Shown here in pieces: positions 21,890-36,800 of a DNA stretch of 64,000 nt (position 1 is the stretch's first letter; every line of letters starts with the position of its first letter). The translations under genes and the position numbers were made by a program. Source of the stretch: Durusdinium trenchii (Eukaryota; Sar; Dinophyceae; Suessiales; Symbiodiniaceae); the NCBI GenBank assembly GCA_963970005.1, contig CAXAMN010014113.1:1189014-1253013 (forward strand), read 5' to 3'. Under the pieces are notes generated by a model. The model was not told the origin of the DNA. It did no database searches and saw only the letters and a list, made by a program, of their open reading frames with translations.

Positions 21890-24800
21890 TTTTCCATCAT
21901 AAAGTCATTCCTCATGTATGCGAGGGAAAGAAAGATCATGCAGGCACAAAGACATTGTCTATTCCAGCCAAAGGGTCAAGAACAAAGTTCATCATGGACA
22001 CAGGATGTGGGTATGATTTGATATCGAAAGGCAGAGCCAAGAAATTAGGTCTGGAAGTGAGAGAAAGCGACCAATCAATGTCATTCTATACTGCAAATGG
22101 GGTGACATCCACAAAGGGAGTCGCCGACATTCATTTCGACGAATTTGACTCTACCTACTCCCCATTCGTCTTAGATGAGTCTCCTTCAGTACTGTCTGTT
22201 GGGAAGAAATGCATGGAGGAAGGATACACATTCATATGGCCAGCCTGCGGCAACCCGTACATGGTTTCCCCGAACTACAAGAAAATCATGTTAGAAGTAG
22301 AGGGAAACATCCCATATATTGTCAAGGGCAGTGACTTCTGTACTCCCACCGACGATGTAAGGGCGGAGATGATCGCAAGGTTCACCCTAGGAAAAGATGA
22401 AGCTGATTACCAATCGACCTTCATCAACTGTGATGTGGATCCTCAAGGCATCATGTGTGATGATGACGACCTCCCTGTGATTGAGCCTCCAAAAGTCAAA
22501 AGACGAAAGAGGAATAAGAAGTTCAAGGCATCTCCTGGAGAAGAAGATGAGGTAGGATCAGATATCGCCGGAGACAGTGAACCAGAAGCTGACGATGATG
22601 ATGCAGATGACATCGAGGTGGATATTGTTGATGGTGCAAGCAGAATGGTGAGAAGAGGAACTCTAAAAGCAGATGCCAGGAAAATCGAGCATCTACTCAC
22701 ACACCGTTACAAGAATCCCTACTGCGAGTCATGCATCAGAGCAAAGATGAAACACTTCAAGACGCATCGAGGAGCGTTCAAGAGAAAGCTCAAAGCTTTT
22801 GGGGATCTGGTTACCTTTGATTTTGTCGATACGAGGAACATCCTTGATCAAGGGATCAGTACTGATCGAGAGATCTTCGTCATTCGTGACAGGTACACAG
22901 GCGTCATATGGGCCTATCCGTCGAAAGAGAGGTTTGCCAAGGACGTGGTCAATGCAATAAACCACTTCAAAGGATTGAAGAAGATCAAGATTGCTTATGC
23001 CGACAAAGCCCCAGAGTTTGAGACGGCTATGAAGCAGCTGAAGATCCCATTTGATCACTCTCTACCGAATCATCCTCAGAACAATTCTCTGGCGGAGAGG
23101 AACAATCAGTTCATTATGATGACAACCGCAACTTGCCTCTTGGAAGCGGGATTACCACCATGTTTCTGGAGCTATGCAGTAGAATGCGTCAGCCATCTTT
23201 TGAACATTGAGGAAGGAGAGGACGGAGTGAGCCCTTGGTACAAGCTACATGGAAAAGAGTTCCATGGAGAGAAGATCCCCTTCGGTGCAAAGGTCTTCTT
23301 CATGCCGAGCAGTCAAGGAAGGATTGAGCAGAAGCACAAGTTTGATCCCAAGGGAATCCCAGGTATTTTCGCCGGATATGAGATCAAGCCCGGGATGAAC
23401 TGGTCGAGACAATACAGAGTGTGGAGTCTTGAAACTTTTGCACATCAAAGCCTTGCATTTGATGCCAATCGCCCTATCAGAAAGCTACTCACACCACAGC
23501 TCACGGAGACCCTGGTATTCCTCGCTCCCATCGAATTCCCGTTGAAGGAAGGATATGAGAAGATCAACAACACGTTGGAAGGCATGAAGATCCGTGACAG
23601 GAGAGATGGAGAGCCAGAGGTCGGAGATCCTAGTCGAATGATTGACTATGGAGATTACGAACCAACTGAGCCCGGTATGGATTTTGAGGAGCTTGCGGAA
23701 AGGGAGATTAGGGATGAGGACGACGAAGACGCCATTGAAGGTCATGAAGCAGATGATGAAGAACGAGATGATCCCGGTGATGATGATGATCCAAAACCTG
23801 ATGGCGGTCACTCCAAAATATTGTCCAAACCTGCCAAGGCGAAGGTACCACCTTCGACCGGCAGGGAAGATCACCCACCAGTTGGAGATCCTTCAATGGA
23901 TCACATGTCCATGGGAAAAGCAAGTGATGGTATCATCTACTTGAATGATGATGGTGAAACCGTGAAACTGGACAGGAAAGGGAATCCATATAAGGTTGGA
24001 TCAGACGGAAGAAGGTTCTTCAGGTCATCACCGAGACCAAGATCAAAATATACTCCAGAAGAATGGAAAGCGTTGTCTCTATCTGATAGAGCTATCGCTG
24101 AAAAGAAAGAAGCTCTCGAGAAAGAAAAGATGAAAGAGAGAGAGAGTAAAGGTGCGGGATCCAGCAAGGACAAAAGGAAGAAGAAAAAGAAGGAGGACAA
24201 GGATGATGATCCTAAGGACGTATCGCCCAACATCTCCATCGATCTGAAGGAAGACCGGACGCTGATCACCGATGACGATGACATGGGGGGCTATAGTCCA
24301 TCTTCGGCATCTACACTTTCCACACAACTCCCAAGCGACGACGATTATCTAGTCGAATGGGAGGAATGGACGAGTGTGGAGAATGGGTTCGGCCCACGTG
24401 CTACTTGGGATCCACTCAATATCATTGATGTCAACAGTGGAGAAATCCTCAATGATATGGCAGTAGCATATGCAATGCCAACGGAATCCAATAGATGCAC
24501 AACCGAAGATTTCACAAAGAACTTGAAAGATCATCACTTGTCATTCCCGTCAATGCCGTGCATCAACTCGATCTCCAAACATCGAGAAAGATACACATAT
24601 GCCGACACAACGAACCCGATGAGTGCTTATAGGAACCTGTTCAATGCAGCAGTCTCCAGACCTGTTAGTCGAGCAGAAATGCTGAAGAATCCCAAGGCCA
24701 AAGCCTCAATGAGAAAAGAATGGTTGGGACTTCATGAGCAAGGAGTGTTCGACTTCTCTGTGATTCGGGAGTATCACGACGTAAAACAAGAAGCGCTCAC

Positions 24801-27800
24801 TCTGAAGCAGGTCGTGCACTTTGCAAGGGTCCATGGCATCATTGTGGAAAAGAACTACCAATTGCCAATGAGTGATGAGAGACGAAAATTTAAGGGAAGA
24901 GGAGTATTGCTAGGAAACAAAGTGAAGAATCAGAATTGGGAAGCAGCTTTCTTTCAGGACTTGGGCAATTCACCAGCATCCTTTGAATCTTCTAGATGGG
25001 CAGATTTCTATGGATGTGTTCCCGGACATTCGGTCAAGCTCGCTGATGCGATTCAGGCATACATTCAGGCTTCTCTTACGGGACCGCCCTGTTGGGTCGA
25101 GTTACCGTCAGACGCGTGGCCAGATGATGTTGATGTATCAAAGTATCATCGACCAGTGGTACGCCTCCTCAAAGCCTTGTATGGACATCCGGACGCAGGT
25201 ACAATGTGGGAGAAGCACTGCGATACGCAGGTGCGCCAACTTGGCTTCAAGCCAATTGGTGATGAATGGCCATCAATGTATTTTCATGAAGGCCTGAAAC
25301 TTCTTCTCGTTGTATATGTAGACGACCTGAAACTTGCCGGACCAACCGAGAACATGACCAAAGGATGGTCTATGCTACGAACGAGACTCAGGATCGGGCC
25401 CGAGACTGATCTTGGACTTTATCTCGGCTGCATGCTCACACGAGGAGAGTCCAAACTCCACGACGGAACAGTAGTCAACACCGTATCATACAACATGGAA
25501 GGATTGTTGAAACTGTCCATCGAGAAGTATTTAGACATTGTCGGTCATGATACCAAATTGAAGAAGGTCACGACACCAAGCGTCCCAGAAGAAACTAAAT
25601 CTCATCCCGCACGAGCACCTGCTCCAGGGAAAGAGGCCGTTACGTGTCCATGGTGTGCTAACACCTTCGACCCCAAGTATTCTGGTAAGTTGCATTCCAA
25701 GTCCGAATCTGACGTCACTCCGGACGATGGAAACCGTGGTTCTTTGGCGCCACATGCAGCGAGTATACTCATGAAGTTGTTGTATGCTGCCAGAGTTGCT
25801 CGATTCGATCTATTGAGATCAATCAACATGCTGGCCAGGAATGTGAATAAATGGACCAGCAATGATGATGCTCGTTTGCATCATCTCATGTGCTATGTCA
25901 ACAGCACTCTAGACAAGCGCATGATTGGATGGGTTGGCGATCCGATCGCAACTCTCTCAGTCGGAATCTTCGCTGATGCTGATTTTGCTGGTTGCGGTGA
26001 GACCCTTCGTTCCACGTCGGGCTCTCACATGCACGTACAAGGTAAGCATACACGATTTCCCATTGCTGGGGGGAGCAAGCGTCAAGGATGTATCAGCCAT
26101 TCAACACCTGAAGCAGAAATAGTCGCGGCAGATTCCACTCTCCGCAACTTTGGGATACCCTCCATCGGCCTCTGGCAAACGCTCTCGGGCAAAGCTCCTG
26201 AAATATTGTTCCATGATGATAATCAAGGTATGATTGGAGTTGCCAGAACCGGGAAGAATCCCACCATGCGTCATCTTGAACGCACTCATGGGATATCCAT
26301 TGTCTCATTGCATGAACATTTTCAACAGGACCATTTCGTACTGCTCTACGAGATCTCCCACAAGATGTGTGCTGATATTCATACAAAGGCCTTTCGGACC
26401 CCACTTGCGTGGCGCCGGGCTTGTATGTTGATCAACCTTCTTGACCCAGAGGATTTGAGCTCCAAAGAGTTGGCTGACATGGTCTCTCCATCAGTCGATC
26501 ATAAGAAAATCGATCATCAAATCTTTCAGACTAAGACGGATGACATTCCTAATTTCCCATACACTCAGACTCCGGTTTTGCCTCGTGCAGTCTTTGTAAA
26601 AGGAATGACAGGAAAAGAAGGTGTCCAGGATCTCCCCAATGGAGATTGCATCTATGTCGTCAAAGTCCCAGTCTATTATCGTCGCTTCCCACCGGGTCGC
26701 TACATACCGTCAGACACGTGTCGGAGTACATGGGTCCTTGTTAATGGTTCCTGGAATTGTGTGGAACGAGAAGCTACGCCACTGCAGCAAGCCTTGCGCT
26801 TTGATCATTGGGTCGAACGTGCATGCTTCCTGTATCATGCCTCCAAGGCATCCTCATCTCCAGAGGCGGGCGCATGCTTATCTCAATCCCCGTTCCTGGC
26901 CTTAGCCAATGTTCCTTGGACTCCAGACGCCGTGCTACAGTTTTCTATTGCCTCCTTGTCGACTGATCCAGCTTTGCTCCAGTCACAAGAGGTTCCTCTC
27001 AACAATTGTCATCCTGCCACCCTTCGTGTGATCAACACGCTATTACGTCTTGTTCATGGGGGGAGTGGGGGGCAGGACGGTGCATCAATTCGCGCTTTCG
27101 GTGCGGTGCAAGACCATTTTGTGCGCCTGGATTCGAAGGGGAAAAACCCAAAAACAAATAAAAATTACCGAGATGAATGGCGACGCGATGGCGACACACT
27201 CACCCGAGTGCATAATGTGCCGAGAACACAAGAGTTTGTCCCTAGTGAAGACTCACACTGTCCTGTCCGGCTGTCGGATTTGTCTGATTATCGTAGGACT
27301 GAGAAGTACTACAAGAGCGGTAAGGACACAAAAGTTGATTCCTGGCGTTTCAAGGGTAATTCCGTAGGTAAGGACGATCCATGGATAGGAAATACAACAT
27401 TCCTGATCGTTTCCAACGGTCACGGACACAGCCCACAACATGAAACGACAGACAACAGCAATAACAAGCAAAAGGGCGATGTCACAGCGATTGCAACAGG
27501 CATACAAACGTGGGGGATGAACACCATTGCCCACGAGCACATGTTCATCGCACAAACAGCAAAATATGTTGCAAGTGACACACCTCCGGGAAGAAAACCC
27601 GTGTTGCATTTGGTCTTACAAAGGAGATCAGGACGGTCACACAAATATCAGTTCGAACTCCATCAGCAAGACGTCAAGGGTTCTCAAGATATCTTTGATA
27701 GATGCATCATGCTACAAGAGCTCGAGAGAAATGTCCCATGTTTAGTCCTCATGTGTGCTGAAGAACAGAATTGGTTTACCTTTCTCCAGACTTGTTTGAA

Positions 27801-30800
27801 GAAGCAGTTCATGAACATCGTGACAATCACAGAGGACGACGATGCCTGCTCTGCTTATGGCATCAATAAAGTGAAAGCATGTGTCCGGTCCAGTCTTGAT
27901 TGTGTCTTCTTTGCGGGTCCTTGCACTGGTGGTTCTGCATGGAATCGCTTGAATAGGACTGTAAGTATAAAGGCCGAAATGCAGATCGAGAAACATCAAG
28001 AGTTGTATTGGTCGTTGTGGAATTGCTTCGCCCATGCACTTGACCATGTATTCGCAATAGGAGCATGTGCGCTTACTGAGCTACCTAGAGGTTGCGAGTA
28101 TTGGAGAGATGCTAGAATGACAACTCTGATAGAAGGCACGGAATCACACGTACATGACTTCGACGGATGTATGTATGGCCTCGCAACTCATTATGGTCAT
28201 AAAAATATACCCATCAAGAAGCCGTGGAGGGTTGTGTCGTGGGGGGTGCAGTTTCAAAGTTTGATGAAGAAGTGTGATCATAAACATCAGCATGCACCTT
28301 GTGCCGGAAGAGAAACGAGAGTAACTCAATTGTATACTCTTAGAATTGCGCAGCATATGATAGAGACTTTGAACAAACGTGCATTGTCACTGTGGAAGAA
28401 GCAGCATGTGGCCAGCCGTGCTCCTGTGCTTTGCGATTGGTCGCGATCGCCGCATCCTTCCATGTCAAACGGTAACCCATGTTCAGAAGTCAATATCAAC
28501 AAAAGATTTGACAAGATCATTCAGTCGGTTCATGATTCTAAGAAGAAGAGATTCACTTGTGAAAACAACCATGACACTCATGATTCATGCGCCAGTGTCA
28601 TTATCTTTCACAATCATCTTGAGCAATATTTTGAGATCAACCAAGCTAGCCATTTTGGCGCCGGTGTGATCCAGCAATTCGCCAAGAAGAAGTTCGCTGA
28701 GTTCCATCCAATCACCGGTGGGCTGTCACCGACAACCCTACCACAAGAGGGGAACTCATTAGCATTCGTGAGCCATTCCTGGAGATTGACAACATCCCTA
28801 CATCGTGGAGATTGTGTAGTCAATATGTTCCGTTCTACTGTTTATGGGACTACAGGGAGGAGCATGGTTTCGGCCAAGAAGCTGAAAGAACACCTCCAGA
28901 TATTGGATAGCAGACGAGGGGAGAGTCCTACACTTGTTCCTAGACAGTTCGTCGAAGACATGGATCCAGGACAAGCTCTGCAACTGGCAGAGAAGTGGAT
29001 GGAGAGAGGGGTACCCCCCGTCTACTCTATCAGCGCTTGTTATTGTGCCGTTGAAGCCAAGGGTGGAACCATCCAAGAGCGCCTCGTGAGGTCTCTCAGA
29101 GTGTTGCTCAGCAAGTATGACCCAGAGACGGACGACGGCAAGGAGGTAGCAAGGGCATTCTTTGCTGGAATAAAGAGGGTGATCGGCATCGTCAAGAGTC
29201 AAGAGCGACAGGTACGACCAGAACACAAACCTCTTGAGCCATCACCTCCTCCTAATCCAGAGCACTTTCCCTATGAGGCGTTTGCATCCAATGATGTTTG
29301 GGACAGGTTGGAATTATTTGCAGACAATCTCTTGGCTTTATTCATGCCGGAACCCTTCAACCAAGAAGCACCAGTCAAAGGGATGTTGGCAAACCTGAAT
29401 GAGAAGGTCGCCAAACGAGGCGTGAAAAGTATCAATTCCACTGCGATGTCAAAGGATTCACTTCTGGACATCACGAGGGACGGGTACTTCTATGATTCCA
29501 TGAATGATCTGCATCACAGGATACCCATTGAAGGTCGTAGCAGCAACTACATGATAATGACCGACGAACATTGGGAACGCAGCTGCAGATACATCAGCTT
29601 GGCGGGTGCGTCATTGGGATTTGCATTGAGGCTTCACAACAAGAATCATCCCGAAGATCTTACATCTTTGACTGACCTCATTGAGATCATTGCAGAAGGG
29701 CAATCGGGAGGAACCTTGGAAAGATGTGCAGCAATCAACAATTTCCAGTGCATCCAAGCGTTGTATCAATGCATTCATAGGCATGTCATTGAGCACTCTG
29801 CCATTTCCCTCAGATCTGAAACGAGTGCGCAGATGATCACTGCATTCCAGCATTTGGAAGAATGGTTTCCAGAGGTGAAACCGGATGTGTGGACAGCAGG
29901 TTACAATGTTCTTGGTGCTGAACTAGGAGTCCATCGAGATCTTCTCGCAAGGGACACATCGATCAGTATCTTGAATCAGTACATTGCAGAGATCCATTTA
30001 TCCGAAGCCAACCTGGATGAAGAACCAGATCTGGAGACCTTGGGCAAGCCAAAGGAGAAGATCTACTTGACCTTCGAGAATCCCTCAGTCGGGCCACCCA
30101 ATCTGAAAGAGTTCAGTGCGGTGGAACCTCAATGGTTGTGTCAATTTCGGACCCATCATGCCAAGAACAAAGGGCTTAGTCAGGATGAAATCATCAAACA
30201 GATGAGGGAGGAAGCAAGAAGGGCAAGAGATCAATGTGGAGCACCAAAGAATCGTGATGACTATACCCAGACTTTTGGAGGAAAAGGAAGTTCGGCACCA
30301 CCGGGCGGTCCTTACGCTTCATCTAGTTCAGGTCCTAGGCCACCTTGGGAAAGGAACAATGAGCAATGGGATTCTTGGTCATCCGATATACCTCATGGAG
30401 CGTATGATGTTCCACGACCTCCACCGAAAGCTCCGCCAAAGTGCAAACCCATGCCGAAGCCGAAACAGCCTGCACAGCCAAAAGAATGGTTTGTCACGCT
30501 TCCTCCTGAAGGTGTGACGACTATCAGGTGCAACGGTATGGACTACCTTGGCAAACCCATCATATTCAATCTCTGGACTTATCGAAGCAGTACCACTGCT
30601 TACGCTACAGCTCCGTTTGCTGGTCCTCGTACAGCCGAGCCAGGAAGAGATTGGAGACAGTATGTGAGAAGGCTCACGTATTATGTCGGGGTGACTTTGG
30701 GTGGAAACTATAAATCGAGTTCATCAATGGGGCTTCAACCTCTCACCGATTCTCATTTGAGGACAAAAGTGAACGAGAGCGATGGTTTTTGGACAAAGCT

Positions 30801-33800
30801 CTATGTTGAGATGGTTGAAGAGTTCGATCTGACAAGTTGTTTTCAGTATCCCTCAGCAAGGGCCATGGTACTTATCTTGAAGTTGATCGATGTGCCAGAG
30901 GAGGCCGCACATCACATCAAGTTCCTTTCATCCAAAGTTGGGTGCCACACCGAGGAGAAGGACAAGGTGATGATTGATGGGGATACAGGAGTCATGGATG
31001 TTGACCATTTGAGTGGCCAGATTAGAGGAGTCGGTACCGGACACACCATTCTTGTGACAGACCTTGACTATGCGACTAGAGCAAGTTCGTCAAAGAAAAT
31101 CACGACGATGCAGTACGGTATCCGAACTGAAATGGCATTCGAAAATTGCTGTGTATTCCAAGTTCGGGGAGAAAGGCATCAAGACATCCTGGATACTCTT
31201 GATAGAGTAGTCGTTTTCTTGAAAGAACATGGACAAGATCAGGGGGACGGTACCACCGTCCATATCTGGCTGTGTCTTCATTGTATGTTTCCGAACGGCA
31301 GCACACTGAGGTTGACCGAGGCAACATTCAAAGAGTTCTCAAGGAAGTTGGCTGAGAAGGCCCATACGATCGGACAGCTCCTGACTACTCCAGTATTAGT
31401 GAACATCCAGCCAGATTCAAAGTTCTTCGGGCCAGCAAGATATGATCACAGTCACATTGTCACTGACATTGTAGACCAAGTGAGACGAAGTGGTGCCTTG
31501 GCCACCAAATCGTCACGTGCCTGGAAAGCTATGTACTCAGTTGCAGGTGTTCCCAGTGCGAACTATATCACAGGCGGCGACAAGAACAAGATTTGGGCTG
31601 TGATGGAGAAACAACTCACGAGAGAAAGGGTCATCCTATTGTGTTCAATGGATAAAGTTCGTGTCAGTGCTTTGAACAACATGGCAGAGGACGAGATCCA
31701 GGTTCCAATTTCTCAGGACAACTTCGACAGGTACTTGAACGTTGCTATGTCGGCAAGTGATAGGCAACCGAAGAAGACCAGCACGAAGCATACTGTTGGT
31801 GGGAGCTTCAGTCAAGGTACCGAATGGAGGGACATCAGATTCGTTCTGAAAGATCCGGAGCCTGAGGAGGACAGGATGGAATATTGGATGACTGGAAATC
31901 GGGGAGTTGAGAAATGCAAAGCCACTGCAGATGCCGCACCATATCTTTGTGAAGATTGCAACAAGCATGATGCATCCGAGGATTGGAACACACACAAAGA
32001 CAATAGAAGCCATTGTGTGAACTGCAACTTCAACTTTTGGTGTGTTCAGAGCGGCACTCCCACGATTCAACAAGAAAGAGAGAGCATTTGGGAAACTGCA
32101 GTGAGAGTTAGAGTCCTTTGGGAGAAGAATGCTGAATGGAACCGTTTGTATCCAGCGCAGAATCTCCGTGAATTCATGGTCGAGGGTGCGATGATGCTAT
32201 CCAGGAAGAATCCGCCTTGGATTCAAGGAGCATTGAAAGCTATTTCGCATCATGGTGGAATCAGAGCCCCGTCGGAACTTGTGGAACAGTATTGTATCCA
32301 AGGGAAGGGATCCACTCTTTTCATCCACCGAGACTATGATCCAGACAGTGAAGACTATGGCTTCCGAGCGTATATGGACTATGGGAATGTGGCGTACCAC
32401 GACTACATCCAATATTTCTTCACGCGCAAGGAGTACCAGGACGTCTTCTCGTTGGATGAATATAGGACTGTTACAAATTCTGAGCTTGCGAGCGATATCA
32501 TGGAGTTTTGGACTGGTGTTCTCGAACTGGCCAGCATCTTCAAAGACACGCTGTTCGAGGATTGGGCTCAGATCAATGAATGCAGAAGAGGTATAGAAAT
32601 GTCTTTTCTTCACTTCTATGCAGCGAGCCGAAAATCGATCAATGACAACACCAAGAGGAATAAACCTTCAGGGCTCCATGTTACAACTGAAGAACAAGCC
32701 TGTATCAATGCCGTCATGTCCAGGTATGCTACCAGACCAGAGTTCAGGAGAATGGTACGACTGGCCATAGCCCCAGAGCCCAAAAGAACGTCTACGGAAG
32801 AGCCTGATGTAGAGATGAAGGATGGCGAAGCCGACCCTGCGAGTACCACTCCAGGAGTCGAGGAGCCTGAACCACCTACGCCTGAGCTTGATCCGCAAGA
32901 CTACAAGGATGGGGAAGGTCGTTCAGTATCTCCGACGAAAACATGGTCGCACTACCCGGCATCGAATCCAGATACTGAGGAACGGAAAAGAGCTGCCAAG
33001 CGCAGTGGGCAAGGTACAGCGACCGCTTCCAGCTGGAAATCCGCCTATGACAACCTCAGAAGGGTCAGAGCACGCGCAGTGAGCCAAAAGGTGTGCTATT
33101 GTTGTGGTTCAAACCAACATCACCTGGCTATTTGTCCCAACACTGAGAAGAAGGACGAGTTGATGAACTCATTCTCTCACATGGAGGACACTATGCGCAA
33201 GTGTTTCACCGAGGACGACAAGGCAATCATCCGACGTGATGTTGAAAGCCGAAAGAGGAAAGCAAAGTCATCCAAAGACGTCGAAGACGAGGACTACATG
33301 GATGTGGATGATGAAGATATTGAACTTCCCGAAGAAGAGCCAGAACTAGGAAGTAAGGTACAACCTTACTCTCCGAGAGCCAAAGGTAGACCACATTCGT
33401 CAGACTCTGCAAAAGAGGAATACGCGAAAGCGGTCGAGGCAACCAAGAAGGCCTTTGGGAACGCCAGTTTCGTCACCAGATTCAAAGAGCCCGTCGACCT
33501 CTTTGACATTGCCGATGACAAAGAAGGAGGAGAGTACAGGGTCGCAAATCACAGGGTTGATAGATCAGGTCCTAATGGAAAGTGGGAACTTGATGCACTT
33601 ATTCAGGAGGCTGCAGCACTCGGAGTAAAGATGCCCAAAGTGAAGGACCTTGTTCCTGACCCACAACAAGTTCAAAAGGTTGGATATCGGCAGATTGAGG
33701 TGACTTGCGATAGAGGAAGCATCGAGATCATTCCACAGTATGGAGTTACATTCTATGTGGAGTACTGGAATGGACCGAAGAGAGATGCAACTTTCACGGA

Positions 33801-36800
33801 TCCACCAAAGATGAACCCAGCAACTCGCATCGACAAGTTCAGCGAGGAGAGTCAGAAGGTCAACGAGGTTAGCCATAGACTCAATAGACTACTCAGGCAT
33901 GGAGTGGGAAAGCATAATGGGATTCAATCGCACCGCGGTCGAAAACCTCATGTGTCCCCGAAGTGCAATGAGGGTGGATGGGTGAACATCGATGAGATCC
34001 TGGAATATGACCATGTCTTCAACGATGGTGTCGATATCAGTACTATCACAGATACTCAACGTGAGCAAGATGTCAAGACAGAGCGATACCAGTATTTATG
34101 CAAGGCGATGTGGCATGCAAAGAAGTTGCAGAATAGAGTACGCTATCAGATTGCCGCCATTCGCATCTCAAGGGAGGATGTCTCACTCGAAGAGGAAAGG
34201 CAATACTGGGCAAACCTCATGTATTACAGCACAGATGCACCGTCATTTCTGAAGCATGAACGTTGGATCGTTCCTTGTGCAATTCGAGCTGTTGCCTCTC
34301 ACAATTCTGGAAGGGAGACTGTTCTTGAAGAGGATGTGTCAATATATCCTATGTGGACTTCACATCTCATTCCAGAGAATGTGGCAATGCAGCTTGGAGG
34401 AAGCTTTCACATGACATCGCTTTCCAATATTGAGTCAATCATGAAGCTAGGAATTGTCCCTGGTGGAATGGAAGGATCTAGAGGTAGTGTTTTCTTCAAC
34501 CACTTTGCGCCGTGGGATGATCGATCATCAAAGATTCTGAGATCAAGATGGCCAAGAGTGGGAATGCCCGTTTGCCTTTATGTTCCAATCATGACTCTGA
34601 GGAAGCTTGGGGGAAGAATTTCGGAGAATTCCTACACTGTTGTTTTCAGAGAAGTTCCATGGAGATGTGTACGAGGTGCTTGGTATTGGGACGATCACGT
34701 CCAGGCATGGATGAGACTCCTGCTGGGAAGCACTGGGGAGCAAGTTGTTCTCGCGGCACGTCATGGACTTTGGGTTGCTCAGAAGCATACCATCCTCGAG
34801 AGAGCCGACGAAGTCACGAAGTCAGCCTCGGCGACAGACGACAACGTCCAACAGCTTGTGTCCCTTATCGATGAAGTACAATTCGATGACAATGGAGAGC
34901 TGATCGAGGATTCCATCAGTGAGGGAGCTTGGGACGAAATCATCTCCAGAACATGTGAAGGGTATCGCAACGTGGATGGCAATATTTTGTGTCCATCATG
35001 TATGCATTTGACTTCTTCATCTTTGTCCGTGTGTCTATCTTGTCAAGGCAGGCTACTCTCGTGTGGTATTCGAAACACTGTCATTTCCGATTCACCCGTT
35101 GATCTTGTGAGCGACGATGAAGAGGAAAAGAAGGAAGAGAAAGAGCCTAAAGATGATGATCAAGATATCTTGGATCAGGCCACTATGGACGAGATCAGAA
35201 AGGCTTGGGAAGAAGACATCGCTCAAACTGAAGCAGCTGACGACGACGAGGACATGGACATTCCAGATCCTTCCAAACCGTCTGATGGTGCAGAAAACTT
35301 CAAGAGTGACAATGTCGAGACCCCATCTTTCAATGAGGACGAGATCGACTACGGTCGTGATTCTGATCTAGAAGATGAAGACGAACGAAACGTGATCATC
35401 GAGATCCAGAGGAGCACACAACAATATGAGGGGAAGAAACGTCAAGATGGTGAACCCGAGGATGAAGACGTCACCGACGACTTACATCCGGAGGCGAATC
35501 GACCGACAGATCGTGATGAACCGGGATACTATGTGCAGCATGGAGCGACCGAATTCAATCCCGAAGAAGGAAGAGACAACGAAGATCTCCCCATCTATTG
35601 TCGAGTACCGGAACCTCGAATCTATGCGCATCAAGAGAGAGCCTACTGTCAGGATGTCTCCATGAATGCATCAGGTTTGATGGATAGGTATGTGGTCAAA
35701 TGTGTGCTGAACATGATCTCCCTGATGTACAAGAGCTACTATTGCACCAGCCTTACCGACTTCAAAGCAAATTGGAAAAGGAAGCGTCTGGATGTGATAA
35801 GCAAGTTCGGTACAGGGGATTCCACTGAAATCGATGACGATGGGAGACCATTGGATCCAACAGATGATATGATGTTAATCTTTGCCAACGACAACAATAT
35901 TACGACTGAGGAGGCCTGGCACCGATTCAGAGGAGAGCAATTCATTTGCAAGGTGGCACTCGTGATCCTATCATTTGGTCATACTCCGCAATCCTTCAAG
36001 AAGGAATATGGCAACTTCGAATACCCCACCAACTTGACTGATGCCCAGCTTGAGGAGCTGAAAGCGAAGAAAGCCAACGCAATGACTGAATTGGTACAGA
36101 AGTGCATCCATGCGATTTATGGTTGTCGGACATATTCTTACTTTAGAACCGACGTCACATCACCCTACCACAAGGTGATCGATCCTCTGGACATCATGTA
36201 CTCGAGAATGAAGAGCAAATGGGAGAAGTCTATTCTGTTGATCATTGATCAACATGAGATCAGGTTGCCCCCACACGCTCAGGAAGTCATAGAGTCAATG
36301 GCCAGAAATCCCAACGTTGGACATACAGAGAGATGGATGAGCGTGGTAGAACATAAGCATGTTCAAGCTCTTACCAATCGTCTAGGCTTTGGAGATAGGG
36401 CCAAGGAGATTCAGGGCAAGAAGAAGCAGGCAGCCAAGGCAACAGCTAAGTCAACATCAACGACTAAGTCTGAAGCGAAAGCAGCATCTTCATCAAGAGC
36501 TGAGGCAAAGCCAGCATCTACACCCAGAACCGAGGCCAAACCGTCGTCAGCACCAAGTGAGGAGCCAAAACCTTCAACAGCACCTAAGAGTTTCGGGCCC
36601 TCATCAGCAGAAGGCACAACTTCTTCATCGTCCCGAGGACATTCCAAAGGAGGAGGCCAACCTGGAACATCCTGGAGGCCGGTGCTGACGCAAGAACGTC
36701 GCGAAGTACCTCAACCTTCTGAAAAGGGAAAGGGAAAGAGCAAGTCCAAAGGAAAGTCCAAGAAGGGAGAAGATGATTGGCAGGATGCTCAGGGCAGCTG

